64,000 nucleotides of DNA from Helicobacter cetorum. GTDB taxonomy: Bacteria; Campylobacterota; Campylobacteria; Campylobacterales; DZAY01. The notes below the pieces were generated by a model. That model had not been told where the DNA came from. It did no database searches and saw only the letters and a list, made by a program, of their open reading frames with translations. The stretch is from NCBI GenBank assembly GCA_022729735.1, contig DZAY01000008.1:19161-83160 (forward strand), in the 5' to 3' direction. How positions within the stretch are numbered: position 1 is the first letter of the stretch; each line of letters opens with the position of its first letter. A program made the translations under genes and the position numbers. This document shows positions 1-9,972 of this stretch, one piece after another.

Positions 1-1
1 A

Positions 2-61
2 AAATATGGTTTCGCAACAATTGGTGTTGTTTATAATTTTAATGTTGGAGACTATTTTTGA
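2..61 (+). CDS. C-terminal end of an outer-membrane-type protein (partial)
   Basis: Frame 2 is open from the window edge and reads KYGFATIGVVYNFNVGDYF before a TGA at 59-61. Alternating hydrophobic and polar residues ending in a C-terminal Phe are typical of the last strand of a Gram-negative outer-membrane beta-barrel. The stop overlaps a TTG start (TTGA, 58-61) of the next gene, which suggests translational coupling with the polysaccharide export genes downstream. Only 19 residues are visible, so the family cannot be determined; the barrel assignment is an inference from the terminal pattern. Confidence 0.45.
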   Translation, partial: KYGFATIGVVYNFNVGDYF

Positions 62-309
62 TAAATATGTTAAATATAAAAGAAGAGATAGATAAATTTA
101 GTAAATATGGTTATCATATTTATAGTTACAATATAGATATTAGTGATGATAGGGTGATAAAAATATGTGATGATTTTAGCAATATTAATCTTGAAAATGA
201 AAAAGATGCTGTATTGCTGATTTTTAAATCACATCCATTTATATCTAAAATTGTTTGGTATTTTATGGAATATTTTGAAGAGATTAGAACTTTTAAGATT
301 GAGGAGTAA
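58..309 (+). CDS. Small hypothetical protein upstream of polysaccharide exporter
   Basis: An 83-residue acidic protein with no signal peptide or motif that I recognise. The preferred start is TTG at 58, overlapping the preceding stop as TTGA and lying 7 bases after a GGAG at 47-50; an ATG at 67 is the alternative. It ends 3 bases before the exporter start, and the bases around its own end (gaggag, 301-306) supply that gene's ribosome binding site. Position suggests it belongs to the same operon. Function unknown. Confidence 0.6.
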   Translation: MINMLNIKEEIDKFSKYGYHIYSYNIDISDDRVIKICDDFSNINLENEKDAVLLIFKSHPFISKIVWYFMEYFEEIRTFKIEE

Positions 310-312
310 ATT

Positions 313-3165
313 TTGAAAAAGGTTATTTTATTTCTATTTTTATTAAATATTGTATTTGCAGCAACACCATTAGAGTTAATGCAAATGAAAGCACAATATG
401 AAGAGTTATCTAAAAAAAAGATTATGGATATTTCAACAAAAGAGTTATTACCACCAGTTACTAATACGATAGACTTAAATATTAGTAGTGAGAATGAAGT
501 TGATGAAAACATTACAAAACAAAAAAAAGAGGATTATAAAGCTAAATTACCATTTATATATAATCCATCTGAAGATTTAATGAAAAATATGTATAAAAAT
601 AGAGATGTAAGGGAAAAAGAGAATTTAAAAAGATTTGGTGAAAACTTCTTTTTAAATAAAAATAGACTAAACTCTCAAAACATACCAACACCAAGTTATT
701 ATATTCTAAATAGTGGTGATAAAGTATCTATTTCTATTTATGGTCTTAAAAATGATGAGTTTAATTTGGAAATAGATAGAAATGGAGAATTAAATATTCC
801 ATCAATTGGACTTATTAAAATTGCTGGTTTGAGCTATGAAGATATGAAGTTTAAAGTTACAAAAGAGTTAGAAAAAGGTTTTCCAAATTCACAAATTATT
901 ATAAATATTATGGATTATAGTTCTATACAAATTATGATTACGGGAAATGTCTTAGCTCCAGGATTATACAATTTATCATCATTTTCAACAATTAAAGATG
1001 CATTAATTGTATCAGGTGGAATTAATAAAAATGGAAGTTATAGAGAAATTATTTTAAAAAGAGATAATAGAGAAATAGAACGAATAGATTTATACAGACT
1101 AATAAAATATGGTGATACACAAAGCGATTTTCTTTTAAGAAATGGTGATGTTTTAGTGGTTTCAGATGTAAAAAAAGAGATTATAGTAAGTGGAAAAGTT
1201 TTAAATCCTGCAATTTATGAACTAACATCACAAGATAGTTTTAAAGAGCTTTTAGATTATGCTGGTGGAATTAGCTATGATGCAAACAGACATGGCATTA
1301 GATTAAAACGATTTAATAAAAATCAAGCTATTGAAATATTGACACTTTCAAAAGATGAGTTGTTAAAACTCAAACCTCAAAATGGTGATAAATTAGAAAT
1401 TTTTTCTCTTCATGATAATTTAAATCACTCTATTAATATTTATGGAAACATAATTAATGAAGGACTTTTTGAAATACCTGAAGATAACTCTTTACATACA
1501 TTATTAAAACGAGAAATTCAGAAAGTTGGAATCAGAGGTTTTTTTCTTGATAATACAGATATGAATTTTGCTATGGTAAAAAGAGTAGATAAAGAGAGAG
1601 GTTTTATAAGTGAGAGTTTCAATATAAATAGTGTCTTAGATGGAAAAACAGATATTAAATTAAGTAGAAGCGATGAAATATTCATATTTAATAGATTAGA
1701 GTTAAAAGAAAATCAATATGTGTATGTATTTGGCAAGGTTTTGGAAAAAGCTACTAAGTATCAATATCTATCAGGTATGAGTCTAAAAGATTTACAAAAA
1801 ATTGTTACTTTTAGAAGTGAAAGATATGTTGATTTAGACGATAAAAATAGTACAGAGTGTAAAGTTTTTAGCGAGTTTGAGTTAGAAGAGTTAAAAGATG
1901 GTTCAACTCAATCACAAATAGTAAAATTAAATCCTAAAATTGACATTATTAAATATAAAAATATTGATGAAGTAAAAGAAAATTGTAAAAGAGAGAGCTT
2001 ATTTGTAGATTTAGAAAATGTTAAAATAAAAAGAAATAGTAAAGATGGGACTATCTTTATTGTTAATTTAGAAAAAGATAATTTAGTTTTAGAACCTTTT
2101 GATGAGATAGAGTTTTTTAACTATTTTGATACACATCCAAAAGAGTTTGCAACAATAAATGGTGAAGTATTTAGAAGTGGGGAGTATGAGATAGATCCAC
2201 AAACTACACTTGCAAAACTTGTAAAAATGGCTGGGGGATTAACGAATAAAGCATTTTTAGAAAAATTTGAATTAATTAGATACAGTGTAGAAGATGGTGA
2301 GCGAAAGCGAACTGTAATTTCAAAATCTTTAAAAGAAGCATTAGATAGCGATATAAAAATTATGGATGGAGATGAAGTTATCGTATTTACAATTCCTAAA
2401 TGGAATGAAAAAAAGTATGTTGAAATAAAAGGTCAAGTTAAATTTCCTGGAAAATATGCTTTAGAAGATGGAGAAAAACTATCTAATTTAATAGAAAGAG
2501 CTGGTGGATTTAGAGAAACTGCTTTTTTAAAAGGGGCTATTTTTACAAGAGAAGATATTAGACTACTTCAAGAAAAAAAGATGAAAGAAGCTATGTCTAA
2601 TCTAAAACAACAAGCTGCAATTCTTGCAACACAACCAACTGAAGCAGGTGAAAGAGCAGAAGATAAAGCAAGACTTCTTCAAACCATAGAAACTATTGAA
2701 AAGCAATCAAAAGAGAATGCACCAATAGGTAGAGTATCTATTAAATTAGACAACAACATATCAGAATTTAAAAATTCTCAATATGATATAGCTTTAAAAG
2801 ATGGTGATAAATTATTTATTCCAACGATTAATGATACTGTGTATGTATCTGGGGAAGTCCTAAATCCAAATGCTTTTATATATGAGAGTGGATTAAAAGT
2901 TTATGACTATATACAAAAAGCTGGTGGAGTTAAAGATAGTGCTAATGAAAAAAGCATATATATAGTTGGTGCTAATGGTGAAGCAAGAAAATTCTCACAA
3001 GGTTATCTATTTAACTCAAATGATGCTATAGATAAAGGTGATACAATAATAGTTCCTATAGTAATTGATACTGCTTCAAATATTGCAATAGCAAAAGATG
3101 TAACTTCTATTTTATATCAGTTAGCAGTAACAGCTGCATCGCTTTCTACATTAGGGGCCATTTAA
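313..3165 (+). CDS. Wza-like polysaccharide export protein with multiple SLBB domains
   Basis: A 950-residue secreted protein. A signal peptide (about residues 1-16, ending VFA) is followed by a Poly_export domain near 122-205 and seven SLBB-like repeats beginning near residues 207, 291, 375, 471, 613, 704 and 843, each with a G-x-V-x-x-P/x-G pattern and most followed by an AGG(I/L/V) turn. A charged helical segment lies near 755-800. Proteins of this kind form the outer-membrane channel for capsule or exopolysaccharide. It is far longer than E. coli Wza (about 380 residues) and the signal peptide has no lipobox Cys, so outer-membrane anchoring by lipid is not expected. The start is TTG, with gaggag 6 bases upstream. 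The next gene, a chain-length protein, overlaps by one base (TAATG). Confidence 0.9.
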   Translation: MKKVILFLFLLNIVFAATPLELMQMKAQYEELSKKKIMDISTKELLPPVTNTIDLNISSENEVDENITKQKKEDYKAKLPFIYNPSEDLMKNMYKNRDVREKENLKRFGENFFLNKNRLNSQNIPTPSYYILNSGDKVSISIYGLKNDEFNLEIDRNGELNIPSIGLIKIAGLSYEDMKFKVTKELEKGFPNSQIIINIMDYSSIQIMITGNVLAPGLYNLSSFSTIKDALIVSGGINKNGSYREIILKRDNREIERIDLYRLIKYGDTQSDFLLRNGDVLVVSDVKKEIIVSGKVLNPAIYELTSQDSFKELLDYAGGISYDANRHGIRLKRFNKNQAIEILTLSKDELLKLKPQNGDKLEIFSLHDNLNHSINIYGNIINEGLFEIPEDNSLHTLLKREIQKVGIRGFFLDNTDMNFAMVKRVDKERGFISESFNINSVLDGKTDIKLSRSDEIFIFNRLELKENQYVYVFGKVLEKATKYQYLSGMSLKDLQKIVTFRSERYVDLDDKNSTECKVFSEFELEELKDGSTQSQIVKLNPKIDIIKYKNIDEVKENCKRESLFVDLENVKIKRNSKDGTIFIVNLEKDNLVLEPFDEIEFFNYFDTHPKEFATINGEVFRSGEYEIDPQTTLAKLVKMAGGLTNKAFLEKFELIRYSVEDGERKRTVISKSLKEALDSDIKIMDGDEVIVFTIPKWNEKKYVEIKGQVKFPGKYALEDGEKLSNLIERAGGFRETAFLKGAIFTREDIRLLQEKKMKEAMSNLKQQAAILATQPTEAGERAEDKARLLQTIETIEKQSKENAPIGRVSIKLDNNISEFKNSQYDIALKDGDKLFIPTINDTVYVSGEVLNPNAFIYESGLKVYDYIQKAGGVKDSANEKSIYIVGANGEARKFSQGYLFNSNDAIDKGDTIIVPIVIDTASNIAIAKDVTSILYQLAVTAASLSTLGAI

Positions 3166-4094
3166 TGCAACAACAAGTAGATATAAATTATCAAGAAGAT
3201 GAGATAGATTTAAGAGAGCTTTTTAAAACTCTCTTAAATAATAAATGGAAAATCATATTTTTTACAATAATAGTCACTACATGTTCTATTTTTTACTCAT
3301 TAACTATTCCAAATAGTTATAAATCAGAAACGGTATTAGTTCCTCAAGGACAATCAAAGGGTGCTTCTCTTGGAGGACTTAGTGCTTTGGCTGGACTTGC
3401 TGGTGTTGATATTAGTGGTGGTGGAGATGTAAATGCTTTTGATTCTTTAAGTGCAATTATAGCTGACTTTGAATTTAATAAAGAGCTAATTATTAAATAT
3501 AACTTAATAGAAAAACTAGCAAATGATGAGAATTTTATATTTGCTATGAATGATAGTAGTTATTATCAGATGTTAAAGTCTAAAACTTCAAGTGAAGTAA
3601 AGGATGTTTCTCTTGATGAAAAACTATTTCTATCTTATCAAAAATTAAAAAGCATTGTATCTATGTCTCAAGATAAAAAAAGTTCTACAATTCTGTTAAT
3701 CGCAGAAACAAATGATAGGTTTTTGGCAAAAGAGTTAGTTGAAATATATTTGATTGAAGCTACTGCTAAGCTTAGAGAAATAGAGATGTCTGATGTAAAT
3801 TCTCAAATAAAATTTTATCAAGATGAGTTATCCAAAGCTAATGATGTTGCACTAAAAGAGCAACTTAGTAAATTAACATCAACTCTTATGCAAAAGCGAG
3901 TTTTATCTCAAGCAAATAGATATTATGTGGTTAAACAGCTAACTCTTCCACAAGTTGCATATATAAAAGATAAAACTAAACCAAAAAGGGCATTAATAGT
4001 TGTTGTTAGTTTTGTAACTTCTCTTATTTTAGCAATTTTTGGAGTCTTTTTATTGGAATTTATGAAATCATCAAAAGAGGAAAAATATGAATAA
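3165..4094 (+). CDS. Wzz/KpsE-type polysaccharide chain-length/export inner-membrane protein
   Basis: A 309-residue protein with the Wzz layout: a cytoplasmic N-terminus rich in acidic residues (DEIDLRELFKTLLNNKW), a first transmembrane helix near 29-49, a periplasmic helical region with a Gly/Ala/Leu-rich stretch after the first helix, and a second transmembrane helix near 276-300. No tyrosine kinase domain follows. Members regulate polysaccharide length or link inner-membrane export to the outer-membrane channel, which fits the SLBB exporter immediately upstream (one-base overlap). The substrate polymer cannot be inferred, because no glycosyltransferases are in view. Confidence 0.88.
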   Translation: MQQQVDINYQEDEIDLRELFKTLLNNKWKIIFFTIIVTTCSIFYSLTIPNSYKSETVLVPQGQSKGASLGGLSALAGLAGVDISGGGDVNAFDSLSAIIADFEFNKELIIKYNLIEKLANDENFIFAMNDSSYYQMLKSKTSSEVKDVSLDEKLFLSYQKLKSIVSMSQDKKSSTILLIAETNDRFLAKELVEIYLIEATAKLREIEMSDVNSQIKFYQDELSKANDVALKEQLSKLTSTLMQKRVLSQANRYYVVKQLTLPQVAYIKDKTKPKRALIVVVSFVTSLILAIFGVFLLEFMKSSKEEKYE

Positions 4095-4653
4095 AAGTAT
4101 ATATATAGCTACTGTTGCTGGTTTGCTCTTTGTCTCTTTTTTTCTATTAATTGATGATGAAGATGTTTCACATTCATCACAAATTAATAATAGCTCTTCA
4201 TCAACAAGTCAAGTTTCATCTAAATCCAATGTAAATATAACTTTTGTAAGCTCTTCTTCAAGCTCAAAAGATAGTCAAAAATTGGAAATGAAAAAAGTAG
4301 AAGAGCCAAAACCACAAGAAGCAAAAAAGGTTTTATACTCTACAAATAGTGAGAATTATGAGATAAAAGTTATAGAAAAAGAGTCTCCAAAAAGTTTTCC
4401 AACAATTCCAACAACTTTTGAAGGAACTATAAATAGTGAAAAATTTACAACTATTATTCCAACAGATAGAAAAGTTGAAATGGAAATTAGAGATAAAAGA
4501 AGTGGAGAAGTTAAAATAGTAACTCCACCAACAAATTTAGAAGCTGGTGGAAAAGTAAAAGTTGATATGAATTTTGAAAATCCACAAAACTACTCTGTAA
4601 GTAATAAACAGAGTTCGGATAATGAGCTTCCACCAATGCCACCAGGATTTTAA
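4087..4653 (+). CDS. Membrane-anchored Ser-rich protein of unknown function
   Basis: A 188-residue protein with an N-terminal hydrophobic segment (IYIATVAGLLFVSFFLLI) acting as uncleaved anchor or signal sequence, then a low-complexity Ser-rich linker (about residues 33-62), a Lys/Glu/Pro-rich stretch and a Pro-rich C-terminus ending LPPMPPGF. The start overlaps the Wzz-like gene by 8 bases and the order is conserved with the export genes, so a periplasmic accessory role is plausible. No family is recognised. The Ser-rich linker suggests it spans part of the periplasm. Confidence 0.65.
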   Translation: MNKSIYIATVAGLLFVSFFLLIDDEDVSHSSQINNSSSSTSQVSSKSNVNITFVSSSSSSKDSQKLEMKKVEEPKPQEAKKVLYSTNSENYEIKVIEKESPKSFPTIPTTFEGTINSEKFTTIIPTDRKVEMEIRDKRSGEVKIVTPPTNLEAGGKVKVDMNFENPQNYSVSNKQSSDNELPPMPPGF

Positions 4654-4669
4654 AAGAGAGGTTTTTTGA

Positions 4670-6190
4670 ATGTCAATTATAAATATTCCAGAGTTAAGAG
4701 ATATAGATTTAGAGCCATTTTGGATAGAAGAGTGTGATGTAAAATTGGCTCTTAAATATTACACACTCTTTTCAAAAGTAAATGATGAAGTGGTAATTGT
4801 TACAAATTTAGAACATTTGAGTGAAGCTTTAAGTTTTATTCCAAAATATAATTTACCATACAAATTTTATTTAATAGATGACAATCTATTCGAGCGACTT
4901 TATCATAAATTTTTGGAGATAAAAACAGATAGTGAAATTGGCTCACTTACTCAAGATAGTGTAGAGAGTGAAGATGAGTTTGAACTAAGCGATTTTCTAA
5001 AAGTTTCACAAGATTTATTAACCACAGAAGATGCAGCACCAATTATAAAACTTGTAAATGCACTATTTTATCAAGCAATCAAAAAGAGAGCTAGTGATAT
5101 TCATATTGAACCACATGATAAAAAAGGTGAAATTAGATATAGAGTTGATGGTGCATTAGTAAAACATATGGATATTGAAAAAAATATATTTTCACTTGTT
5201 GTAAGTAGGATAAAAGTTATCTCAAATCTTGATATTTCTGAGCGAAGAATTCCTCAAGATGGACGAACAGCAATTAAAATTGCAGGTAAAAATTTAGATG
5301 TTAGGGTATCAATTTTGCCGACATATTATGGTGAGAGAGTTGTTATGAGGATACTTATGCAGAGTGATGATATTCCACAACTTCCACAATTAGGCTTTTC
5401 AGAAGAGTTAAATGATAGATTTAAAGAGCTTTTAAAACACTCTCATGGAATGATTTTAGTAACTGGACCAACTGGTAGTGGAAAATCTACAACTCTTCAC
5501 TCATTTCTTCAAAACATTTCAACTCCAGATAAAAATATTATAACAGTTGAAGACCCTGTTGAATATAATGCACATAATATTAATCAAGTTCAAACTCATG
5601 AAAAAATAGGACTATCTTTTTCAGCAGCTTTGCGAAGTATTTTAAGACAAGACCCAGATGTAATTATGGTTGGTGAAATTCGAGATAAAGAGACTGCGAA
5701 AATTGCTGTTCAAGCTGCTTTAACTGGACACTTAATGCTCTCAACTCTTCACACAAATACAGCAACTGGTGCTGTTACAAGGCTTGTAGATATGGGAGTT
5801 GAAGAGTATTTAATTGCAAGTTCATTGCTTGGTGCTTTGGCTCAAAGACTTGTAAGAAAGCTATGTCCTCATTGTAAAGAAGAAAATTTTGATGCAGAAG
5901 ATTTTTTAGAAGAGTTTGAATTACCATTAAATAGTGTAATTTATAAAGCAAAGGGTTGCAATAAATGCTCTTTTACAGGTTATATGGGAAGAAAAGCGAT
6001 AGGTGAGCTATTTTTGATTGATAATGATGTAAAAACTGTTTTAAAACATACAACAAATGACCATGAAATTAGAGATTTTATGATTAAAAATAAAGATTTT
6101 AAAACTTTAAAACATCAACTAAAAGATATGATAGTAAGTGGTGATACATCTATTGAAGAAGCAATTAGAGTTGGTTTAAAAGATGAGTAA
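4670..6190 (+). CDS. gspE: GspE/PulE-type secretion or pilus assembly ATPase
   Basis: A 506-residue hexameric ATPase of type II secretion/type IV pilus systems. It shows an N-terminal GspE-like domain, Walker A GPTGSGKSTT near residue 266, Asp box and Walker B-like DVIMVGEIRD near 331, and two CxxC pairs (CPHC near 398, CNKC near 430) forming the zinc site of the C-terminal domain. It energises pseudopilus or pilus assembly at the inner membrane. The ribosome binding site agagagg lies just upstream of the ATG. No other T2SS/T4P genes are adjacent, so its partners must lie elsewhere. Overlaps metH by 8 bases. Confidence 0.92.
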   Translation: MSIINIPELRDIDLEPFWIEECDVKLALKYYTLFSKVNDEVVIVTNLEHLSEALSFIPKYNLPYKFYLIDDNLFERLYHKFLEIKTDSEIGSLTQDSVESEDEFELSDFLKVSQDLLTTEDAAPIIKLVNALFYQAIKKRASDIHIEPHDKKGEIRYRVDGALVKHMDIEKNIFSLVVSRIKVISNLDISERRIPQDGRTAIKIAGKNLDVRVSILPTYYGERVVMRILMQSDDIPQLPQLGFSEELNDRFKELLKHSHGMILVTGPTGSGKSTTLHSFLQNISTPDKNIITVEDPVEYNAHNINQVQTHEKIGLSFSAALRSILRQDPDVIMVGEIRDKETAKIAVQAALTGHLMLSTLHTNTATGAVTRLVDMGVEEYLIASSLLGALAQRLVRKLCPHCKEENFDAEDFLEEFELPLNSVIYKAKGCNKCSFTGYMGRKAIGELFLIDNDVKTVLKHTTNDHEIRDFMIKNKDFKTLKHQLKDMIVSGDTSIEEAIRVGLKDE

Positions 6191-9100
6191 AATAGCAGAG
6201 TTAATTAAGCAAAAAGTTTTAGTTTTAGATGGAGCAATGGGAACTCAAATTCAGAGTTTTTCTATTCGCGAAGATGTTTGGAATGGAAAAAATGGTTGCA
6301 ATGAGTATCTGAATTTAGTTTCGCCTGATATTATAAAACGAATTTACAACTCATATCTAATGGCTGGAGCTGATATTATAAAAACCAACACATTTGGCTC
6401 TATGGATTGGGTTTTAGAAGAGTATGAGTTAGAAAGTGAAGCTTATAATTTAAGTTTTTTAGGTGCAAAATTAGCAAAAGAAGCAGTAAATGAGTATCTA
6501 AAAAATGGAGATATTAGATTTGTAGCTGGTTCCATTGGGCCAGGGACTAAACTTCCATCATTGGGACATATCCATTATGATAAAATGTATAGTGGTTATA
6601 AAGAGATGGCAATTGGATTAATTGATGGTGGAGTTGATATATTTCTAATTGAAACAGCTCAAGACCCACTACAAATAAAAGTAGCAATTCATGCATTGAA
6701 TGATGCGAGTCTCGCTAAAAATGTATCAATTCCTATTATGGTTTCAGTGACAATAGAGCTTCAAGGCTCAATGTTGATTGGAACAGATGCACAAACCATA
6801 GCTACGATTTTAGAGCCTTTTAATATATTATCACTTGGATTTAATTGTGGAACTGGGCCAAAAGAGGTTGAACGACATGTAAAAATCTTGAGTGAAGTTT
6901 CAAAGTTTCCAATTAGTATTCACTCAAATGCTGGACTTCCACAAAATCGTGGAGGTTATACATTTTATCCTATGCATCCTGAAGAGTTTAGTCTTTTACA
7001 AGAGAATTTTTTAAATTATGATGGAGTTGCACTTTTAGGTGGTTGCTGTGGCACAACTCCACAACATATAAAAGCTCTAAAAGATAGAGTAAAAAATAGA
7101 GTTCCAAAACCTCCAAAAGGAAATACTCCAAAAGCTTTAGCTTCACTCTTTAACACATTTTCACTAAATCAAAATCCACCTCCACTGTTAGTTGGAGAGC
7201 GAACAAATGCAACTGGCTCAAAAGCTTTTAGAGATTTACTAATTGCTGAAGATTATGAAGGAACTTTAAGTGTTGCTCAAGAGCAAGTTAGAGTTGGCTC
7301 TCATATTTTAGATGTAAGTGTTGGATTTGCTGGAAGAGATGAATTAAAAGATACAAAAGCTATTTTTGCACTCTATTCTCAAAAAATTGCACTTCCTTTA
7401 ATGGTTGATAGCACCTCGCCAAAAGCGATAGTTGAAGCATTGAAACTAATTGGTGGAAGAGCTATTATTAACTCTGTAAATTTTGAAGATGGAGAAGAAA
7501 AATTTGATGCGATTTGTCAAATTGCAAAACGGTATGGAAGCGCATTAGTCGCTCTCTGTATAGATGAAAAAGGAATGGCTAAAAGCATAGAAGATAAAAT
7601 CAAAATAGCTAAACGAATTTATGAGAGAGCTACAAAATTGCATAAAATTGATAGTTCTGATTTAGTTTTTGACCTTTTGACTTTTACTGTTGGAAGTGGA
7701 GAAAAAGAGTATTTTGATTCTGCAATTAATACAATTGAAGGAATTAGAGAGTTAAAGCAAATGTATCCCGAAGTTGGCACAATTCTTGGAGTTTCTAATA
7801 TCTCTTTTGGACTTAAAAAAGAAGCAAGAGAGTATCTGAATTCTGTATTTTTATATCATTGTGTAAATGCAGGACTTACAAGTGCTATTATAAATGTAAA
7901 ATCAATTATGCCTTACTCAAAAATGAAACCAGAAGATATAAAAGTATGTGAGGATTTACTATTTAATAAAAGAGAAGAGAGCGACCCACTTTTTACTTTT
8001 ATTGCACACTTTAGCGACACGAAAACTATTATAAAAAATGATGAAGTTTCTAACTTATCTACAAGAGAAAAAATTTATAAATATTTAGTTGATGGAAATC
8101 GTGATGGAATGCTTAAACTTTTGCCAATTGCAAAAGATGAGATAGAATCTGAAACTATTATAAATGATATTTTGATAAATGCTATGAAAGAGGTTGGTGA
8201 GCTATTTGGAAGTGGAAAAATGCAACTTCCATTTGTATTGCAATCGGCCGAAGTTATGAAAGCTTCTGTGGATTATCTAAATCCATTTCTACCAAAAAAA
8301 GATAATCAAAAAAAATCTACAATAGTTTTGGGAACAGTAAAAGGTGATGTGCATGATGTTGGTAAAAATTTAGTTGATATTATTCTTACAAATAATGGAT
8401 TTAATGTAGTTAATATTGGAATTAAGGCTGATTTAGAAGATTTTGTAAGGGAGTTAACAAATCACAATGCCGATGCGATTGGAATGAGTGGTTTATTAGT
8501 TAAATCTACACTTATTATGAAAGAAAATTTGATTGAACTTAAAAATCGTGGAATATCAACTCCAATTTTACTTGGTGGAGCTGCACTAAATAAGAAATTT
8601 GTAGATGAAGATTGTAGAAGTAGTTATGATGGGGCAATATTTTATTGTAGAGATGCTTTTGATGGAATAGTTGCTATGAGTCGAATTACTAACAACAATT
8701 TAGATACAAATTTAGGTGAAAAAGTAGATGAGTATGAAACTCCAAAGCTAAAAAAAGAGCATAGAGAAATAGATATGAATGAAGTAACTATGCCAAAACC
8801 AAAAGAGCCACTAACTCCTCCATTTTGGGGAAGAAGAGTTTTTAATGAGATAGATAAAGAGTTGGCATTTTCGTGGCTGAATCACAAAATTCTATTTAAA
8901 CAGAGATGGGGTTATAGCTCAAAAGGAAAATCAAAAGATGAGTATGAAAAACAGCATAATGAGATAATTTTACCTCACTATGAACGACTTAAAAAACAGT
9001 TTATAGCAGAAGAGCTATTTCAACCAACTATAATTTATGGTTATTATCCAGCACACTCTAAAGATAGCGAACTTTTGATTTTTGATGAAAAGTTTGGATA

Positions 9101-9632
9101 TTTAGATATTAATAGAAGAGATATTGATAAAAGTTTAAAACCCACTATTAGATTTAAATTTCCAAGACAACAAAAAGTCCCTCATCGCTCAATTTCAGAC
9201 TACTTTTTTAATAACTCTTTAGATGTAGTTGCTTTAAGTGTAGTAAGTTCTGGTAGTCGTTTGAGTGAATATGAAGCCGAACTTTTCAAAAATGGAAATT
9301 TTAGTGAATACTATTTAGTTCATGGATTAGGAGTTGAATTAGCTGAAGCTTTAGCTGAAATAGTGCATAAGCAAGTTAGAATTGAGCTTGGTATTACAAA
9401 AAATTATGAAGAAAGTATATTAAATGATGTCAGAATGAATAGATATAGTGGTTGTAGATACTCATTTGGTTATCCTGCCTGTCCTGATTTAGAAGGGAAT
9501 GTTGGGATTTTTGATTTACTAAAACCTGAAGAGTTTGGAATAACTCTAAGCGAAAGTTTTCAGATTGTCCCAGAGCAATCAACTTCGGCAATCATTGTGC
9601 CACACTTTGATGCCATATATTATTCGATATAA
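6183..9632 (+). CDS. metH: Cobalamin-dependent methionine synthase
   Basis: A 1149-residue protein with all four MetH modules: homocysteine-binding barrel (1-320) with zinc-ligand Cys in GFNCG near 219 and GGCCG near 287; methyltetrahydrofolate-binding barrel (about 330-600); cobalamin cap and Rossmann domain with the cobalt-ligand His in GDVHDVGKN near 721; and the C-terminal AdoMet reactivation domain with the GYPACPDL motif. It transfers methyl from 5-methyl-THF to homocysteine. Slightly shorter than the E. coli enzyme (1227). It overlaps the GspE-type gene by 8 bases. The two are functionally unrelated, a common situation in compact Campylobacterota operons. Confidence 0.97.
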   Translation: MSKIAELIKQKVLVLDGAMGTQIQSFSIREDVWNGKNGCNEYLNLVSPDIIKRIYNSYLMAGADIIKTNTFGSMDWVLEEYELESEAYNLSFLGAKLAKEAVNEYLKNGDIRFVAGSIGPGTKLPSLGHIHYDKMYSGYKEMAIGLIDGGVDIFLIETAQDPLQIKVAIHALNDASLAKNVSIPIMVSVTIELQGSMLIGTDAQTIATILEPFNILSLGFNCGTGPKEVERHVKILSEVSKFPISIHSNAGLPQNRGGYTFYPMHPEEFSLLQENFLNYDGVALLGGCCGTTPQHIKALKDRVKNRVPKPPKGNTPKALASLFNTFSLNQNPPPLLVGERTNATGSKAFRDLLIAEDYEGTLSVAQEQVRVGSHILDVSVGFAGRDELKDTKAIFALYSQKIALPLMVDSTSPKAIVEALKLIGGRAIINSVNFEDGEEKFDAICQIAKRYGSALVALCIDEKGMAKSIEDKIKIAKRIYERATKLHKIDSSDLVFDLLTFTVGSGEKEYFDSAINTIEGIRELKQMYPEVGTILGVSNISFGLKKEAREYLNSVFLYHCVNAGLTSAIINVKSIMPYSKMKPEDIKVCEDLLFNKREESDPLFTFIAHFSDTKTIIKNDEVSNLSTREKIYKYLVDGNRDGMLKLLPIAKDEIESETIINDILINAMKEVGELFGSGKMQLPFVLQSAEVMKASVDYLNPFLPKKDNQKKSTIVLGTVKGDVHDVGKNLVDIILTNNGFNVVNIGIKADLEDFVRELTNHNADAIGMSGLLVKSTLIMKENLIELKNRGISTPILLGGAALNKKFVDEDCRSSYDGAIFYCRDAFDGIVAMSRITNNNLDTNLGEKVDEYETPKLKKEHREIDMNEVTMPKPKEPLTPPFWGRRVFNEIDKELAFSWLNHKILFKQRWGYSSKGKSKDEYEKQHNEIILPHYERLKKQFIAEELFQPTIIYGYYPAHSKDSELLIFDEKFGYLDINRRDIDKSLKPTIRFKFPRQQKVPHRSISDYFFNNSLDVVALSVVSSGSRLSEYEAELFKNGNFSEYYLVHGLGVELAEALAEIVHKQVRIELGITKNYEESILNDVRMNRYSGCRYSFGYPACPDLEGNVGIFDLLKPEEFGITLSESFQIVPEQSTSAIIVPHFDAIYYSI

Positions 9633-9633
9633 A

Positions 9634-9657
9634 AACCTACTTCAAAAGAAGTAGGTT
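9634..9657 (-). terminator. Intrinsic terminator between metH and the minus-strand radA cluster
   Basis: A perfect 10-bp stem (aacctacttc / gaagtaggtt) closes a four-base AAAA loop. Read on the minus strand it is followed by TTTTTA, giving a good rho-independent terminator for the minus-strand operon; its base overlaps that operon's last stop codon. On the plus strand it follows the metH stop but lacks a T-run after the stem, so it may only partly stop metH transcription. Confidence 0.75.
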
Positions 9658-9946
9658 AACAGACATCATCTTCACATTTGCAGATATTTAAAGCACAAAG
9701 TAGCTCTTCAAAATACTCTCCAGCTTCTCTATCATAATCATCAAAAAATTCAATCGAATACTCACCACTTCCATTTTCATGTTCGCTTACATCAATGCTT
9801 GGTTCAATTGAGTATTTGCCACTCTTTTTAATAGCATCAACTGCTACATCTATACTATTTTTAACCTCACTATAAGCATACTCCAAAACCAACTGTGCAT
9901 ATCGCTCTTCCATTAAATGGTGAGCTTTTATTAGTGTGCAACTCAT
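9656..9946 (-). CDS. Small acidic hypothetical protein with C-terminal Cys cluster
   Basis: A 96-residue, strongly acidic cytoplasmic protein. The C-terminus carries cysteines at LLCALNICKCEDDVC (C-x5-C-x-C-x4-C), which could bind metal. An aaggag lies upstream of the ATG. It is the last gene before the terminator and lies 26 bp downstream of radA on the same strand. I do not recognise a family; the metal-binding idea is inference only. Confidence 0.65.
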   Translation of the reverse strand: MSCTLIKAHHLMEERYAQLVLEYAYSEVKNSIDVAVDAIKKSGKYSIEPSIDVSEHENGSGEYSIEFFDDYDREAGEYFEELLCALNICKCEDDVC

Positions 9947-9972
9947 AAACCTTTTTTCTCCTTTAAATTAAA

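Noticed and set aside
126..512. Minus-strand ORF opposite the start of the exporter gene
   Set aside because: It spans two plus-strand genes with good starts and ribosome binding sites; its sequence is a low-complexity shadow typical of AT-rich DNA.
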